Shown in pieces: positions 19,263 through 26,395 of a stretch of 64,000 bases of DNA. Below the pieces are notes generated by a model. It made no database searches. It had not been told where the DNA came from and worked only from the letters and a program-made list of their open reading frames with translations. Source of the DNA: Xenorhabdus sp. BG5 (GTDB taxonomy: Bacteria; Pseudomonadota; Gammaproteobacteria; Enterobacterales; Enterobacteriaceae). How positions within the stretch are numbered: position 1 is the first letter of the stretch; every line of letters starts with the position of its first letter. Where the stretch lies: NCBI RefSeq assembly GCF_015163665.1, contig NZ_JADEUG010000001.1, forward strand, positions 248,001 to 312,000. The letters are read 5' to 3'. Both the position numbers and the translations under genes were made by a program.

Positions 19263-20177
19263 TTGCAGAATTCTCACAGGACACATATCGGTGGTAACGT
19301 TAACTTTACTCCCCCTCTTCCAATCGGATACTGTCTCAATGAATTTGAGATCGAAGAAGTCATTGGCAAAAGCCGCAGCAGTATCGTGTATCGTGTTTGG
19401 GATCACCACCTCAAGCGATCTATTGCTATCAAAGAGTATACGCCTCACTCTTTTGCTATACGCCGTCAAGATATGAAGCTCAACTTACGAGGAAAAAAGT
19501 TAGAAGAACGATTTTATGCGGGGTTGCAAAACTTTATCCGTGAAGCCCACTTGATGTCCTGTTTCGAACACCCCTGTCTCCCCCGCTTTCTGCGCTTTTG
19601 GCAACAAAACTGCACAGCATATATAGCCGCTCCCTTTTACAAGGGGATGACATTAAATAAATTGAGGATAAAACACCCATATTTCATCAATGAAAATTGG
19701 CTTGGTCAGATATTGTTTCCCTTGTTGAATGCACTTGATACGCTCCATCAAAGAAATTATTTACATTACGATATTTCTTTGGACAATATTTTGATCCAAG
19801 AGAATCAATCACCGATATTGCTGGGTTTAGGATCTACCCACCAAATAACAACATGCCTGTCTGATGATACAGAGATAACCATCCGATCCGGTTTTACTCC
19901 CATTGAGCAATACACTGCCAATGAAGAAAACCAGCATGGACCCTGGACAGATCTCTATGCGTTGGGGGCAGTACTCTATACTTTGATTGTGGGTAACCCC
20001 CCTCCGGTCAGCATCGTGCGCAATCTTGAAGATAATTATCAGCCTCTGGTCAAGCTGCGTCCAGCGGGATATTCCTTACCGTTTCTGCATGCCATTGACT
20101 CTGCCCTGGCAATAAAACCCTCAAGGCGGCCACTGTCTATATCCGAATTCATTGCTATTTTTTCAACAAATTTATAA
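19263..20177 (+). CDS. T6SS-associated Ser/Thr kinase-like protein, probable pseudokinase
   Basis: 304-residue protein kinase fold, like PpkA/Stk1-type kinases encoded in T6SS loci. From a TTG start 23 bp after tssH: VIK-type lysine in SIAIKEY (Lys57), alpha-C Glu near 94, catalytic-loop HYD with Asp170 and Asn175, and the conserved FTPIEQYT and [16 protein letters not shown] of the C-lobe. Odd: the Gly-rich loop is GKSRSS rather than GxGxxG, and the DFG motif is Gly-Leu-Gly (188-190), read directly as GGT TTA GGA, so the Mg-binding Asp is gone. No PP2C phosphatase gene is in view. The reading frame is intact, so it is probably made. Its 3' end overlaps convergent rimJ by 6 bp. Catalytic loss is inference. 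Confidence 0.88.
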   Translation: MQNSHRTHIGGNVNFTPPLPIGYCLNEFEIEEVIGKSRSSIVYRVWDHHLKRSIAIKEYTPHSFAIRRQDMKLNLRGKKLEERFYAGLQNFIREAHLMSCFEHPCLPRFLRFWQQNCTAYIAAPFYKGMTLNKLRIKHPYFINENWLGQILFPLLNALDTLHQRNYLHYDISLDNILIQENQSPILLGLGSTHQITTCLSDDTEITIRSGFTPIEQYTANEENQHGPWTDLYALGAVLYTLIVGNPPPVSIVRNLEDNYQPLVKLRPAGYSLPFLHAIDSALAIKPSRRPLSISEFIAIFSTNL

Positions 20178-20759
20178 ACTCACATCACCCCAAGAATCAT
20201 CAATCAATGATGTCAGCACATGATCCTGCCAAACTCCGTCAATCATTAAATAGTTCCTGGCATAACCTTCTCGTTCAAAACCTAACCTCTTAAGTAAATT
20301 TCCACTGCGATGATTATGTGGCATGTAATTAGCCATAATTCGGTGCATCTTTTGGTGGCATTGCATATAACGGATTGTCGGTTGCAAGGCCTCATACATT
20401 AACCCTTGACCTTGCCATTTTTCGCCCAAAGAATAACCAAGGTAGCAGGAATAAAACGCTCCCCGTACAACATTAGAGAAATTAGCAATCCCCAACACTT
20501 CATTTTCATTAGGATCTAATAACAAGAAATTAAATGCCGATCCCTGCCGCTGTAATTCCGCAATATAATTCAGCCTATTTGTCCATCCAGAAGGTTGATA
20601 AAAACTACCATCTCTTGTCGGTTCCCATGGCTTAAGAAAATCTTTATTTTCTGCATAATATTCAGCCAGTTTATAAGTATCCCGTTCATACACCACACGA
20701 ACAACCATTCTATTCGTAATAAAGCGAATCTTGGGAGATGTAGAACGATAACCAAACAT
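20172..20759 (-). CDS. rimJ: Ribosomal protein S5 alanine N-acetyltransferase RimJ
   Basis: GNAT-family enzyme that acetylates the N-terminal Ala of ribosomal protein S5 using acetyl-CoA. The 195-residue sequence follows E. coli RimJ closely: MFGYRS start, [29 protein letters not shown], the acetyl-CoA loop region [12 protein letters not shown] and [28 protein letters not shown] lies 7 bases upstream of the ATG. It overlaps the convergent kinase-like gene by 6 bp, marking the T6SS/backbone junction. Confidence 0.97.
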   Translation of the reverse strand: MFGYRSTSPKIRFITNRMVVRVVYERDTYKLAEYYAENKDFLKPWEPTRDGSFYQPSGWTNRLNYIAELQRQGSAFNFLLLDPNENEVLGIANFSNVVRGAFYSCYLGYSLGEKWQGQGLMYEALQPTIRYMQCHQKMHRIMANYMPHNHRSGNLLKRLGFEREGYARNYLMIDGVWQDHVLTSLIDDSWGDVSL

Positions 20760-21154
20760 GTTTTCTCCTGATATTTACCTTGGAAAATTTATTAAGTAAT
20801 TTAGCGCTTATGGCATTTTTAATCACCCTCTGACGATAAAAAAATATCATCTATATCCCTCTACCTTAATACTCAAATTAAGTCCAAAATAACAAAGTAT
20901 TCACATTTATCTTTTCATACTCCAATGGTGCAAAATGTCATTAGTTTCACAAGCGCGTAGCTTGGGTAAATATTTTCTTTTATTTGATAATCTGTTAGTT
21001 GTTTTAGGTTTTTTGTTGTTTTTCCCCTAATTTCCATTCGTTTCGTCGAACAACTTGGCTGGGCTGCCGATGTGTGATCTCTGCTTCTCACTCAGTGTGG
21101 GCTCTACAAAGCAAGTTGCATACCAAAACGACAAGTTTATTTAAGGAACCGGTT
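20760..21154. other. Intergenic region between rimJ and the SGHY-motif gene
   Basis: About 395 bp, AT-rich over 20780-21030, holding the divergent upstream regions of rimJ and of the + strand gene starting at 21155. Around 21040-21150 the composition rises and an in-frame extension of the downstream gene from a GTG at 21074 exists, but it lacks a ribosome site. No repeat or RNA gene seen. Confidence 0.4.
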
Positions 21155-21661
21155 ATGAGTAGCAGTGATGAAGATGAAAAAATGACATTTGAAGAACTCA
21201 TTGAGATTTTTCTATCAAATAAACATAACCTGGCAAAGCCAGAAAACTTATTTTCTGTGCAAAAAAATAAAAAATTACAACGCCCAGCCAGACTTGAGGC
21301 ACTTTATTCTCTAGAGAAAACTGAACAATATTTTTTGAGAAATTATTTTACTAAAAATGTAAAACTCGCCGATGGTATATACATATTTATTATTTCTGCT
21401 GATGACCCATATACCATATGCTGTGCAAAAAGCGCACGGGACGCTAATTATCATTGGTATGATTCGGTTGACGGGCATACCTCCATAAGTTACAGAAAGC
21501 TTGTTCGTTATGCAGGAACCTTATCGTTTCAGCAAGGCAAACTATTAATGTGGTCAAATGCTAGTGGGCACTACAAACCTCCAGCAGAATTTCGATACTT
21601 GATGTTACCATACGTTAGGCTCTTGCTACCTGATTATAAATTTCATGCCTTAATTTTTTAA
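21155..21661 (+). CDS. Unknown protein with C-terminal SGHYxPP motif
   Basis: 168-residue protein I cannot name. The start at 21155 has AAGGA 8 bases upstream. The N-terminus is acidic (SSSDEDEK), followed by a helical region; the C-terminal half has LADGIYIFIISADD, a HTSISYRKLVRYAGTLSFQQGK stretch read in part as strands, then LLMWSNASGHYKPP near residues 133-146 and a hydrophobic end. A motif of the form W-N-x-SGHY-x-P occurs at the ends of assorted effector-like proteins (established only from memory). No signal peptide. Its place just beyond the T6SS locus invites, but does not prove, an effector role. It is followed by a terminator-like hairpin. Confidence 0.6.
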   Translation: MSSSDEDEKMTFEELIEIFLSNKHNLAKPENLFSVQKNKKLQRPARLEALYSLEKTEQYFLRNYFTKNVKLADGIYIFIISADDPYTICCAKSARDANYHWYDSVDGHTSISYRKLVRYAGTLSFQQGKLLMWSNASGHYKPPAEFRYLMLPYVRLLLPDYKFHALIF

Positions 21662-21688
21662 TCGATAGCAATTAGCCTCATAATTATC

Positions 21689-21718
21689 TTAACCCGCAAC
21701 TTCTGCGGGTTAATCATT
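21689..21718 (+). terminator. Hairpin after the SGHY-motif gene
   Basis: 10-bp perfect stem TTAACCCGCA / TGCGGGTTAA (21689-21698 and 21704-21713) with a 5-base loop, 27 bp after the stop. Only a weak T-rich tail (TCATTCC), so it is a likely but imperfect terminator. Confidence 0.6.
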
Positions 21719-21730
21719 CCCTTACGCCAC

Positions 21731-22110
21731 CTATTCAGTCTGTTCAATATCAGTGACAACCTCTACTGCCTTCTGCCTCACATTCCACACCGAACTTTCC
21801 GGCATCTGGACACGGATGTCTAAGCGACAGCCTTCGGGGATGTCACAGGGATCGGCATAGTAAACCTTTTCACCATCCACGATGGCTTTTATCCGCTTGT
21901 TCTGGAACTGTTTGGGAAATGGGTGTGCTGACGGTGGAATGTCTTGATGGTGATGCAGCCGTCTTTTTGCATCTGGTCATCAATGTAGAAGCGAAGTCAT
22001 CTCCAGTGAGACATCCAGCACATTAACATGCCCTCAATAACGCCCTCTGCCTTTTGTCGCCTCTTCCCGATACCATTTATGCCCTGCATCGTCAATTCAA
22101 CCAGAAGAAA
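21731..22110 (-). pseudogene. Decayed coding region, possibly phage-derived
   Basis: On the - strand, protein-like segments appear in shifting frames. The longest, from about 21976 to a TAG at 21731-21733, reads with KQFQNKRIKAIVDGEK, VYYADPCDIPEGCRLD and IRVQMPESSVW, but has no start. Upstream, another frame reads RFYIDDQMQKDGCITIKTFH, and beyond it pieces such as HKWYREEATKGRGR. At least two frameshifts separate them. I do not recognise the family; a phage structural or replication gene is a guess. It lies between rimJ and yceB, where E. coli has grxB and mdtH. Confidence 0.4.
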
Positions 22111-22208
22111 ATTGAACCTATCATTATTAGCAAGCATTAATCATATGATGAGCTAATTAAGTCATAATTAGTGTAAGATCTGCTCATTGAAAACAAAGGG
22201 AGACAACA

Positions 22209-22772
22209 ATGAGAAGATTTTTCTTAGGGGCAATCTTGCTACTGGCAGGATTAATCAGCGGCTGTGATCAATTCAAAGAAGTCAGTATTAACGAAGGTTT
22301 GCTGAATGATTATTTATTAAAACGGGTTCATTATCAAAAGCAAATTAGCCTGCCCGCAGCTACCAAAGCTAATATCACACTGGGAGATTTAACCAGTCAG
22401 ATCGGCCGCCAAGATCCAGAAAAAATTGAATTATCAACTCTGGCAAAGGTTCAATTAGTGACCTTGCTGGGAACAGTTCATGCTGATATGAAACTGACTA
22501 TTAGGGCTAAGCCGATATTTGATGCTGAAAAAGGCGCAATTTTCATTAAGGAGCTGGAAATCGTAGACTATCAAACCACACCAGAAAAAGTCGCTACACC
22601 AATTAAAGCGTTGCTCCCTTATTTGAATGTGTCTTTAAGTGAGTTTTTTGATGCTCATCCGGTTTATGTTTTAAATCCAGAAAAAAGCAAGTCTGAAGCC
22701 GCTGCTTTAAAATTAGCCAAAGGCTTGGAGGTTCAACCCGGTAAATTGGTTATTGATTTGGTTGATAAATAA
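22209..22772 (+). CDS. yceB: YceB-like lipoprotein (DUF1439)
   Basis: 187-residue lipoprotein homologous to E. coli YceB, of unknown function. Signal sequence with lipobox ISGC, Cys19; shared segments LTSQIGRQDPEK, KGAIFIKELEIVD, LLPYLNVSLSEFF and KLAKGLEVQPGKLVI match E. coli YceB in order. Asp follows the Cys (+2), which in E. coli favours inner-membrane retention, so location should not be assumed to be outer membrane. GGGAG ribosome site precedes the ATG. It is convergent with ycdY, separated by a bidirectional terminator. Confidence 0.93.
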   Translation: MRRFFLGAILLLAGLISGCDQFKEVSINEGLLNDYLLKRVHYQKQISLPAATKANITLGDLTSQIGRQDPEKIELSTLAKVQLVTLLGTVHADMKLTIRAKPIFDAEKGAIFIKELEIVDYQTTPEKVATPIKALLPYLNVSLSEFFDAHPVYVLNPEKSKSEAAALKLAKGLEVQPGKLVIDLVDK

Positions 22773-22791
22773 TTTTCATTATCAATAAAAT

Positions 22792-22826
22792 AGTAAGAGC
22801 GGATTATTAAATAAGCCGCTCTTACT
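22792..22826. terminator. Bidirectional terminator between yceB and ycdY
   Basis: Perfect 11-bp stem AGTAAGAGCGG / CCGCTCTTACT (22792-22802 and 22816-22826) with a 13-base AT-rich loop, placed between convergent genes; AT-rich flanks on both sides. Confidence 0.8.
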
Positions 22827-22866
22827 TATTGTCGCTATTTACCGATTGACTTATCTATATGAGTTG

Positions 22867-23409
22867 TCACTCTACTTCCAACTCTTCACGTAACGCTTGC
22901 AATGCCTCTCGAGTCATCATCGCTAACGTCCGATAAAAGCCACTGGTCGCATGGGCTTCAACTTTACCAAGAAATTGCCCACACCAAGGCAACAGATATT
23001 CATCAAATAACTTAATTTGAGCCTGGATTTCATCCTCTGCGGCCTGATCTTCCAACCATGATGCAGCCAATAATAAAGAGCCAAATTGATCGGCAGGGAT
23101 ATCAGTTAAAGGCATGCCTCGCTCCACCAAAAACTGGCGTACTTCACTTTCATCTTTATCAGTATAATCAGAACGGCAGATTGGAACGCCCGCAGATTCT
23201 CCAGTAAATAAAGCATGATAATCGGCTTCAATCACCGATAATTCACTGCTTTTCTGCAATCTATCCAATAACTCATCCTGCTCCAAAGGCCACAATGGTT
23301 TCAATTTTCCCTCAGCAATCAGGGTGATTACAGGTTGCAAAACAGGATCTTGTGGTGCTCGGTTAAACAATGTTCCCAAGATGCGGCAGACAATAGAAAA
23401 TTCGTTCAT
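22867..23409 (-). CDS. ycdY: TorD/DmsD-family chaperone YcdY
   Basis: 180-residue member of the TorD-like redox-enzyme chaperone family, matching E. coli YcdY: MNEFSI start, WPLEQDELLDRLQKS, LTDIPADQFGSLLLAASWLEDQ and the strongly conserved YLLPWCGQFLGKVEAHA. In E. coli, YcdY is reported to assist metal loading of the phosphatase YcdX. Here the ycdX gene that lies between ghrA and ycdY in E. coli is absent; ycdY follows ghrA by 84 bp. Whether ycdX is elsewhere in the genome cannot be seen. Confidence 0.94.
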   Translation of the reverse strand: MNEFSIVCRILGTLFNRAPQDPVLQPVITLIAEGKLKPLWPLEQDELLDRLQKSSELSVIEADYHALFTGESAGVPICRSDYTDKDESEVRQFLVERGMPLTDIPADQFGSLLLAASWLEDQAAEDEIQAQIKLFDEYLLPWCGQFLGKVEAHATSGFYRTLAMMTREALQALREELEVE

Positions 23410-23493
23410 GGTTTAATTCACCTCCAATAACTTATCTAAATAATAAATATCTGTTATTGTCCCTAATCGTCTGCCTTGCTGTAAAGCGACTTG

Positions 23494-24441
23494 TTAATAA
23501 CCAAGGGTCACATCAACGAGGCCAATGGGTGATTCACCTTTTTCCATTCGTCGAATATTGTCACAAATCATATCCATAGCTTCATCAAGAATAGTCTTAG
23601 CCGCGATATGTGGCGTGATATTAATGCGTGGGTGAGTCCAGAAAGGGTGCAAATTTGATAGAGGTTCTTCAACAAATACATCCAGGGCCGCGCCAGCCAC
23701 ATATCCTTTATCAATGCCTGTCAGCAAATCTTGCTCTACCAATTGGGCACCTCGTGCAATATTAATCACATATGAGCCAGATTTTAACTGCCTGAATAAT
23801 GAAAGATTTAAGAGTCCACGAGTCTCTGGCGTATCCGGCAGAATATTAATCAATACCTTACATTCAGAAAGGAAATCATTCAGTTGCGTTTTCCCATAAA
23901 AATTCTCGACATGATCAATGTGTTTTGGCGTTCTGCTCCAACAGCGAACGTTGAAATCAAATTCTTTCAACTTTTCAATAACGCTACGCCCTAACACGCC
24001 TGCCCCCAGAACACCAATAACAAACTCTTTTCGATTATGGGCAGGTATGGGGTTCCAAAAACGCTGCGCTTGATATTGTTTATATTCATCCATGCGGCGG
24101 AAATAGTATAAAACTGAGGAAATCGCATATTCCTGCATTTGCTGCGCCATACCCGTATCTTCAAGACGTATCAGCGGTATTTCCTTAGGCAATGTCCCCG
24201 GATTTTCTAATGCTTGTTGAAGGATGGTATCCACTCCAGCCCCAAGTGAAAATATTCCTTTGATATCTTGGCGATTAGCTAACATTTCATAGGGAGGTAA
24301 CCAAACTAAAGCATAATCAGCAGGGGCATTATCACCACTAATCCATTGCCGGACGTTAGCCTCAGGTAATCTGGCTTGTATTCCCTGAATCCATTTATCG
24401 CCATTAAAATTAGGGGAAGAGTGAAAGAAAATGATGTTCAT
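23494..24441 (-). CDS. ghrA: Glyoxylate/hydroxypyruvate reductase A
   Basis: 315-residue D-2-hydroxyacid dehydrogenase reducing glyoxylate and hydroxypyruvate with NADPH. Nucleotide-binding loop GVLGAGVLGRSV near residues 143-154, catalytic Arg in NIARGAQ, Glu in DVFVEEPL and His in ITPHIAAKT are all present. The N-terminus MNIIFFHSSP and the C-terminal VDVTLGY match GhrA. The ghrA/tRNA-Ser/ycdY arrangement matches the E. coli serX-ghrA-ycdX-ycdY neighbourhood, minus ycdX. Confidence 0.95.
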   Translation of the reverse strand: MNIIFFHSSPNFNGDKWIQGIQARLPEANVRQWISGDNAPADYALVWLPPYEMLANRQDIKGIFSLGAGVDTILQQALENPGTLPKEIPLIRLEDTGMAQQMQEYAISSVLYYFRRMDEYKQYQAQRFWNPIPAHNRKEFVIGVLGAGVLGRSVIEKLKEFDFNVRCWSRTPKHIDHVENFYGKTQLNDFLSECKVLINILPDTPETRGLLNLSLFRQLKSGSYVINIARGAQLVEQDLLTGIDKGYVAGAALDVFVEEPLSNLHPFWTHPRINITPHIAAKTILDEAMDMICDNIRRMEKGESPIGLVDVTLGY

Positions 24442-24676
24442 AAAATCTCATTCCTTTTTGTTTTTTCAATAGGGTTAACTGATTGCTGAAAGGTTGCAAG
24501 CCTCCAATTAGGAAGACAGGAATGAAAATATTGATAATGTTATCTGGTTAACAGATTTGCCATAATTCGTTGCAACAAAAAAAGCACCTTTACTCCCGTA
24601 ATTGGCTACCAGCCACACAAATTGTTTTTTATTTGTCTAATTGGTCAAAAAGCCTGAAAAAATCGTCATAAGCCTG
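24442..24676. other. Intergenic region upstream of ghrA and the tRNA promoter
   Basis: 235 bp between divergent ghrA (- strand) and the tRNA-Ser promoter. It must contain the ghrA promoter, but I see no distinctive boxes, repeats or genes. Confidence 0.35.
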
Positions 24677-24705
24677 TTGACGCCTGCCCTGCTTTTCCCT
24701 ATAGT
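24677..24705 (+). promoter_or_regulatory. Sigma-70 promoter of the tRNA-Ser pair
   Basis: TTGACG (24677-24682), a 17-base spacer, then TATAGT (24700-24705), followed by GC-rich discriminator AGCGCCCC. GC-rich discriminators are typical of stable-RNA promoters under stringent control. Located about 50 bp upstream of the first tRNA. Confidence 0.8.
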
Positions 24706-24757
24706 AGCGCCCCGTTGCAGCGATGAAATCAAGATAAATCACTGCAATATAAAATAT

Positions 24758-24847
24758 GGTGAGGTGTCCGAGAGGCTGAAGGAGCACGCCTGGAAAGTGT
24801 GTATACGTGAAAACGTATCGAGGGTTCGAATCCCTCCCTCACCGCCA
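24758..24847 (+). tRNA. tRNA-Ser (GGA), first copy
   Basis: 90-nt class II tRNA with encoded CCA. Acceptor stem GGTGAGG / CCTCACC with discriminator G, anticodon GGA in GCCTGGAAAGT, a long variable arm (TGTATACGT / ACGTATCGA) and T-arm GGGTTCGAATCCC. Matches E. coli tRNA-Ser(GGA), whose serX copy is next to ghrA, so position as well as sequence supports orthology. Decodes UCC/UCU. Confidence 0.97.
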
Positions 24848-24856
24848 TATTCTACG

Positions 24857-24888
24857 AAAAAGCCTGAACAGAATGGTCAGGCTTTTTT
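24857..24888 (+). terminator. Terminator after first tRNA-Ser
   Basis: AAAAAGCCTGA (24857-24867) pairs with TCAGGCTTTTTT (24877-24888) around a 9-base loop; classical intrinsic terminator with A and T tracts, so it is probably bidirectional. Confidence 0.85.
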
Positions 24889-24978
24889 AATGCCTGACAA
24901 ATTAACTATAATTAGTTAGGTTCATTAGTAATACGATTACAATAGTGCATTCTTATTAAGTGCAACGAAACAAAATTC

Positions 24979-25068
24979 GGTGAGGTGTCCGAGAGGCTGA
25001 AGGAGCACGCCTGGAAAGTGTGTATACGTGAAAACGTATCGAGGGTTCGAATCCCTCCCTCACCGCCA
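24979..25068 (+). tRNA. tRNA-Ser (GGA), second copy
   Basis: 90-nt gene identical to the first copy, starting 131 bp after the first copy ends, again with encoded CCA and anticodon GGA. The downstream bases (TAT-CT-CGAAAAAGCCTGAAC) also resemble those after copy 1, so the duplication included the terminator. It is the last backbone element before the accessory island. Confidence 0.97.
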
Positions 25069-25075
25069 TATCTTG

Positions 25076-25109
25076 CGAAAAAGCCTGAACTGACGTTCAG
25101 GCTTTTTCG
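25076..25109. terminator. Terminator after second tRNA-Ser
   Basis: Perfect 15-bp stem CGAAAAAGCCTGAAC / GTTCAGGCTTTTTCG (25076-25090 and 25095-25109) with loop TGAC; A and T tracts on either side make it effective in both directions. Confidence 0.9.
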
Positions 25110-25199
25110 TCCCCATCAACTACCACTAACATTGTTTTTCCTTATTAAAGCATATAGGTTATCCTACCGGGCAGCCATTTTTATTAAAATAATTTCACC

Positions 25200-25607
25200 T
25201 TATTCCTTTTTATTATTTTTATAATGAATAAATAAATTAAGCGTTCCTCCCCAAAAAACACCATCCGATAACCCACAAATAAAACCAAACAGTAAATTAA
25301 AATTGAAAGAATATAACAAATTAGAGTTAATACTCATCATGGCAGAAATAATAAACTTCACTATAAAAACAGTAAGAATCAGACTCAAATTCAAAGGCGT
25401 TCCTGAACGAATGATTGAGCCATCTTCATTACCTTTTCTTAATCTTGGTTGACTACGCCATAAGCCCCATCCGATACCCCCTCCCACAAAAATACCGACA
25501 ATAAGCGCCAGGAATGCCGAATTTGGAAATGTCGTTTCATTTAATACACTGTAAACTGCCCATATTAAAAACAAAACCGGCATAAAAAACAGCCGATCAA
25601 TACGCAT
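25200..25607 (-). CDS. Small integral membrane protein, unknown function
   Basis: 135-residue hydrophobic protein with about four membrane segments: near residues 7-25, 30-50, 72-92 and 98-128. A charged loop (RSQPRLRKGNEDGS) separates helices 2 and 3 and is followed by IIRSGTPLNLSLIL, a pattern I associate with uncharacterised membrane proteins of the DUF6622 type. No catalytic motif. It is monocistronic on the - strand, just beyond the tRNA-Ser pair, with a bidirectional terminator upstream of it. Gene is likely real; function unknown. Confidence 0.7.
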   Translation of the reverse strand: MRIDRLFFMPVLFLIWAVYSVLNETTFPNSAFLALIVGIFVGGGIGWGLWRSQPRLRKGNEDGSIIRSGTPLNLSLILTVFIVKFIISAMMSINSNLLYSFNFNLLFGFICGLSDGVFWGGTLNLFIHYKNNKKE

Positions 25608-25654
25608 TTCCCTGTCATATAACGCATTGATACCCCGTTTAATCAGAAAAACAA

Positions 25655-25694
25655 CTCAACAACCACTGACTTTAGTCGGTGGTTGTTGAGTTTT
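25655..25694. terminator. Strong bidirectional hairpin
   Basis: CTCAACAACCACTGAC (25655-25670) pairs with GTCGGTGGTTGTTGAG (25675-25690), one G-T wobble, loop TTTA, T tract after it and A tract before. No gene on the + strand ends here, so it may be left over from a lost neighbour. Confidence 0.8.
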
Positions 25695-25781
25695 TGCCCT
25701 AGTAATAAGGTTAAGAAAAAATTTACTTTTTACTGGTTTATAATTAGGCCAGCCAGTGGATTTATCTGCAAAATACTAAAA

Positions 25782-25820
25782 AAATTAAAATAACAAATTA
25801 AAATAACAAATTAAAACAAT
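25782..25820 (+). repeat. Three tandem 13-bp AT-rich repeats
   Basis: Unit AAATTAAAATAAC repeated at 25782-25794 and 25795-25807, with a third copy at 25808-25820 that diverges at its end. Followed within 40 bp by clustered CATGTACA motifs. Iteron-like appearance; function unknown. Confidence 0.75.
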
Positions 25821-25854
25821 ATATTATATTGAATTATAAACCCAATAAAACCAC

Positions 25855-25906
25855 ACATGTACACAACCATGTACAAACATAAAACGTACACAATGTAGTA
25901 CATAGA
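25855..25906. repeat. Cluster of GTACA motifs
   Basis: CATGTACA occurs at 25856-25863 and 25868-25875, CGTACACA at 25885-25892 and GTAGTACAT at 25895-25903. The repeated palindromic core GTAC suggests a multi-site binding region for a DNA-binding protein. No gene in this part (25695-25924). Confidence 0.5.
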
Positions 25907-25924
25907 AATGGATTGTTATGCTCG

Positions 25925-26008
25925 TTAGATACCCGTCTGACCTTGCCACTTATTCATCGGGTTGTGATCGATATTGCCGGGATTGTTATTGCGAATGCCT
26001 CTGCTCAT
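25925..26008 (-). pseudogene. Truncated phage endolysin (N-terminal fragment)
   Basis: 27-codon - strand frame whose ATG overlaps the holin TGA (ATGA). It starts MSRGIRNNNPGNI and continues with KWQGQTGI, the characteristic N-terminus of phage muramidase/structural lytic proteins (RGIRNNNPGNI...WQG), then stops at TAA. The rest of the enzyme is missing and the sequence beyond becomes AT-rich repeats. So this is the broken second gene of a lysis cassette. Confidence 0.75.
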
Positions 26009-26328
26009 TGTTTATCTCCCAACCGTTTATTAATCGCACGAACAGCAAAGTCGCGGATTTTCTCGACACCAATAAACCCAACAGCGCCACCGATAGCCGG
26101 TGCAAAATTGATAGGAATGCCAAACAGTTCTAGCCCACTGGATACGCTCCATGACAACGCGCCACAGAGCAGTGCCTCAACCCAGCGGTTCTTCCGTTCC
26201 ACGCCGTCGTAAATCAGACGGCCATAACAAATGGCTATGGCCAACACAGAGCCGGATATTTGCGGCCACGAGTTTTTTAAGCCGTTTAACATGTCAGCCC
26301 ATAAATCAGGATTTTCTTTCATCTTCAT
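26005..26328 (-). CDS. Lambda-type phage holin, prophage remnant
   Basis: 107-residue holin-like protein; holins form inner-membrane holes that release endolysin. Hydrophobic segments near residues 25-42, 52-66 and 73-95, with EALLCGALSWSVSSGLELFG and FAPAIGGAVGFIGVEKIR matching lambda-family holins. I choose the ATG at 26328 (GGGGTGGA precedes it) rather than the ATG at 26340. The N-terminus reads MKMKENPDLW, giving a second Met two codons on, as in the dual-start lambda S gene. It is followed by the truncated endolysin with ATGA overlap; no other phage genes remain, so it is probably not functional in lysis. Confidence 0.82.
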   Translation of the reverse strand: MKMKENPDLWADMLNGLKNSWPQISGSVLAIAICYGRLIYDGVERKNRWVEALLCGALSWSVSSGLELFGIPINFAPAIGGAVGFIGVEKIRDFAVRAINKRLGDKQ

Positions 26329-26395
26329 ATTCCACCCCATCAGAACAATAGGCGTCCGTGGGGTGAACGATGGTTACCCCTGTGAGTTGTCGTGA

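Noticed and set aside
24641-25224. Open frames crossing both tRNA-Ser genes, giving near-identical proteins
   Set aside because: Identical peptides arise only because the tRNA sequence is duplicated; the tRNA genes explain it.
25782-25906. CRISPR array
   Set aside because: The repeats are 13 bp and directly adjacent without spacers, and no cas gene is in the window.
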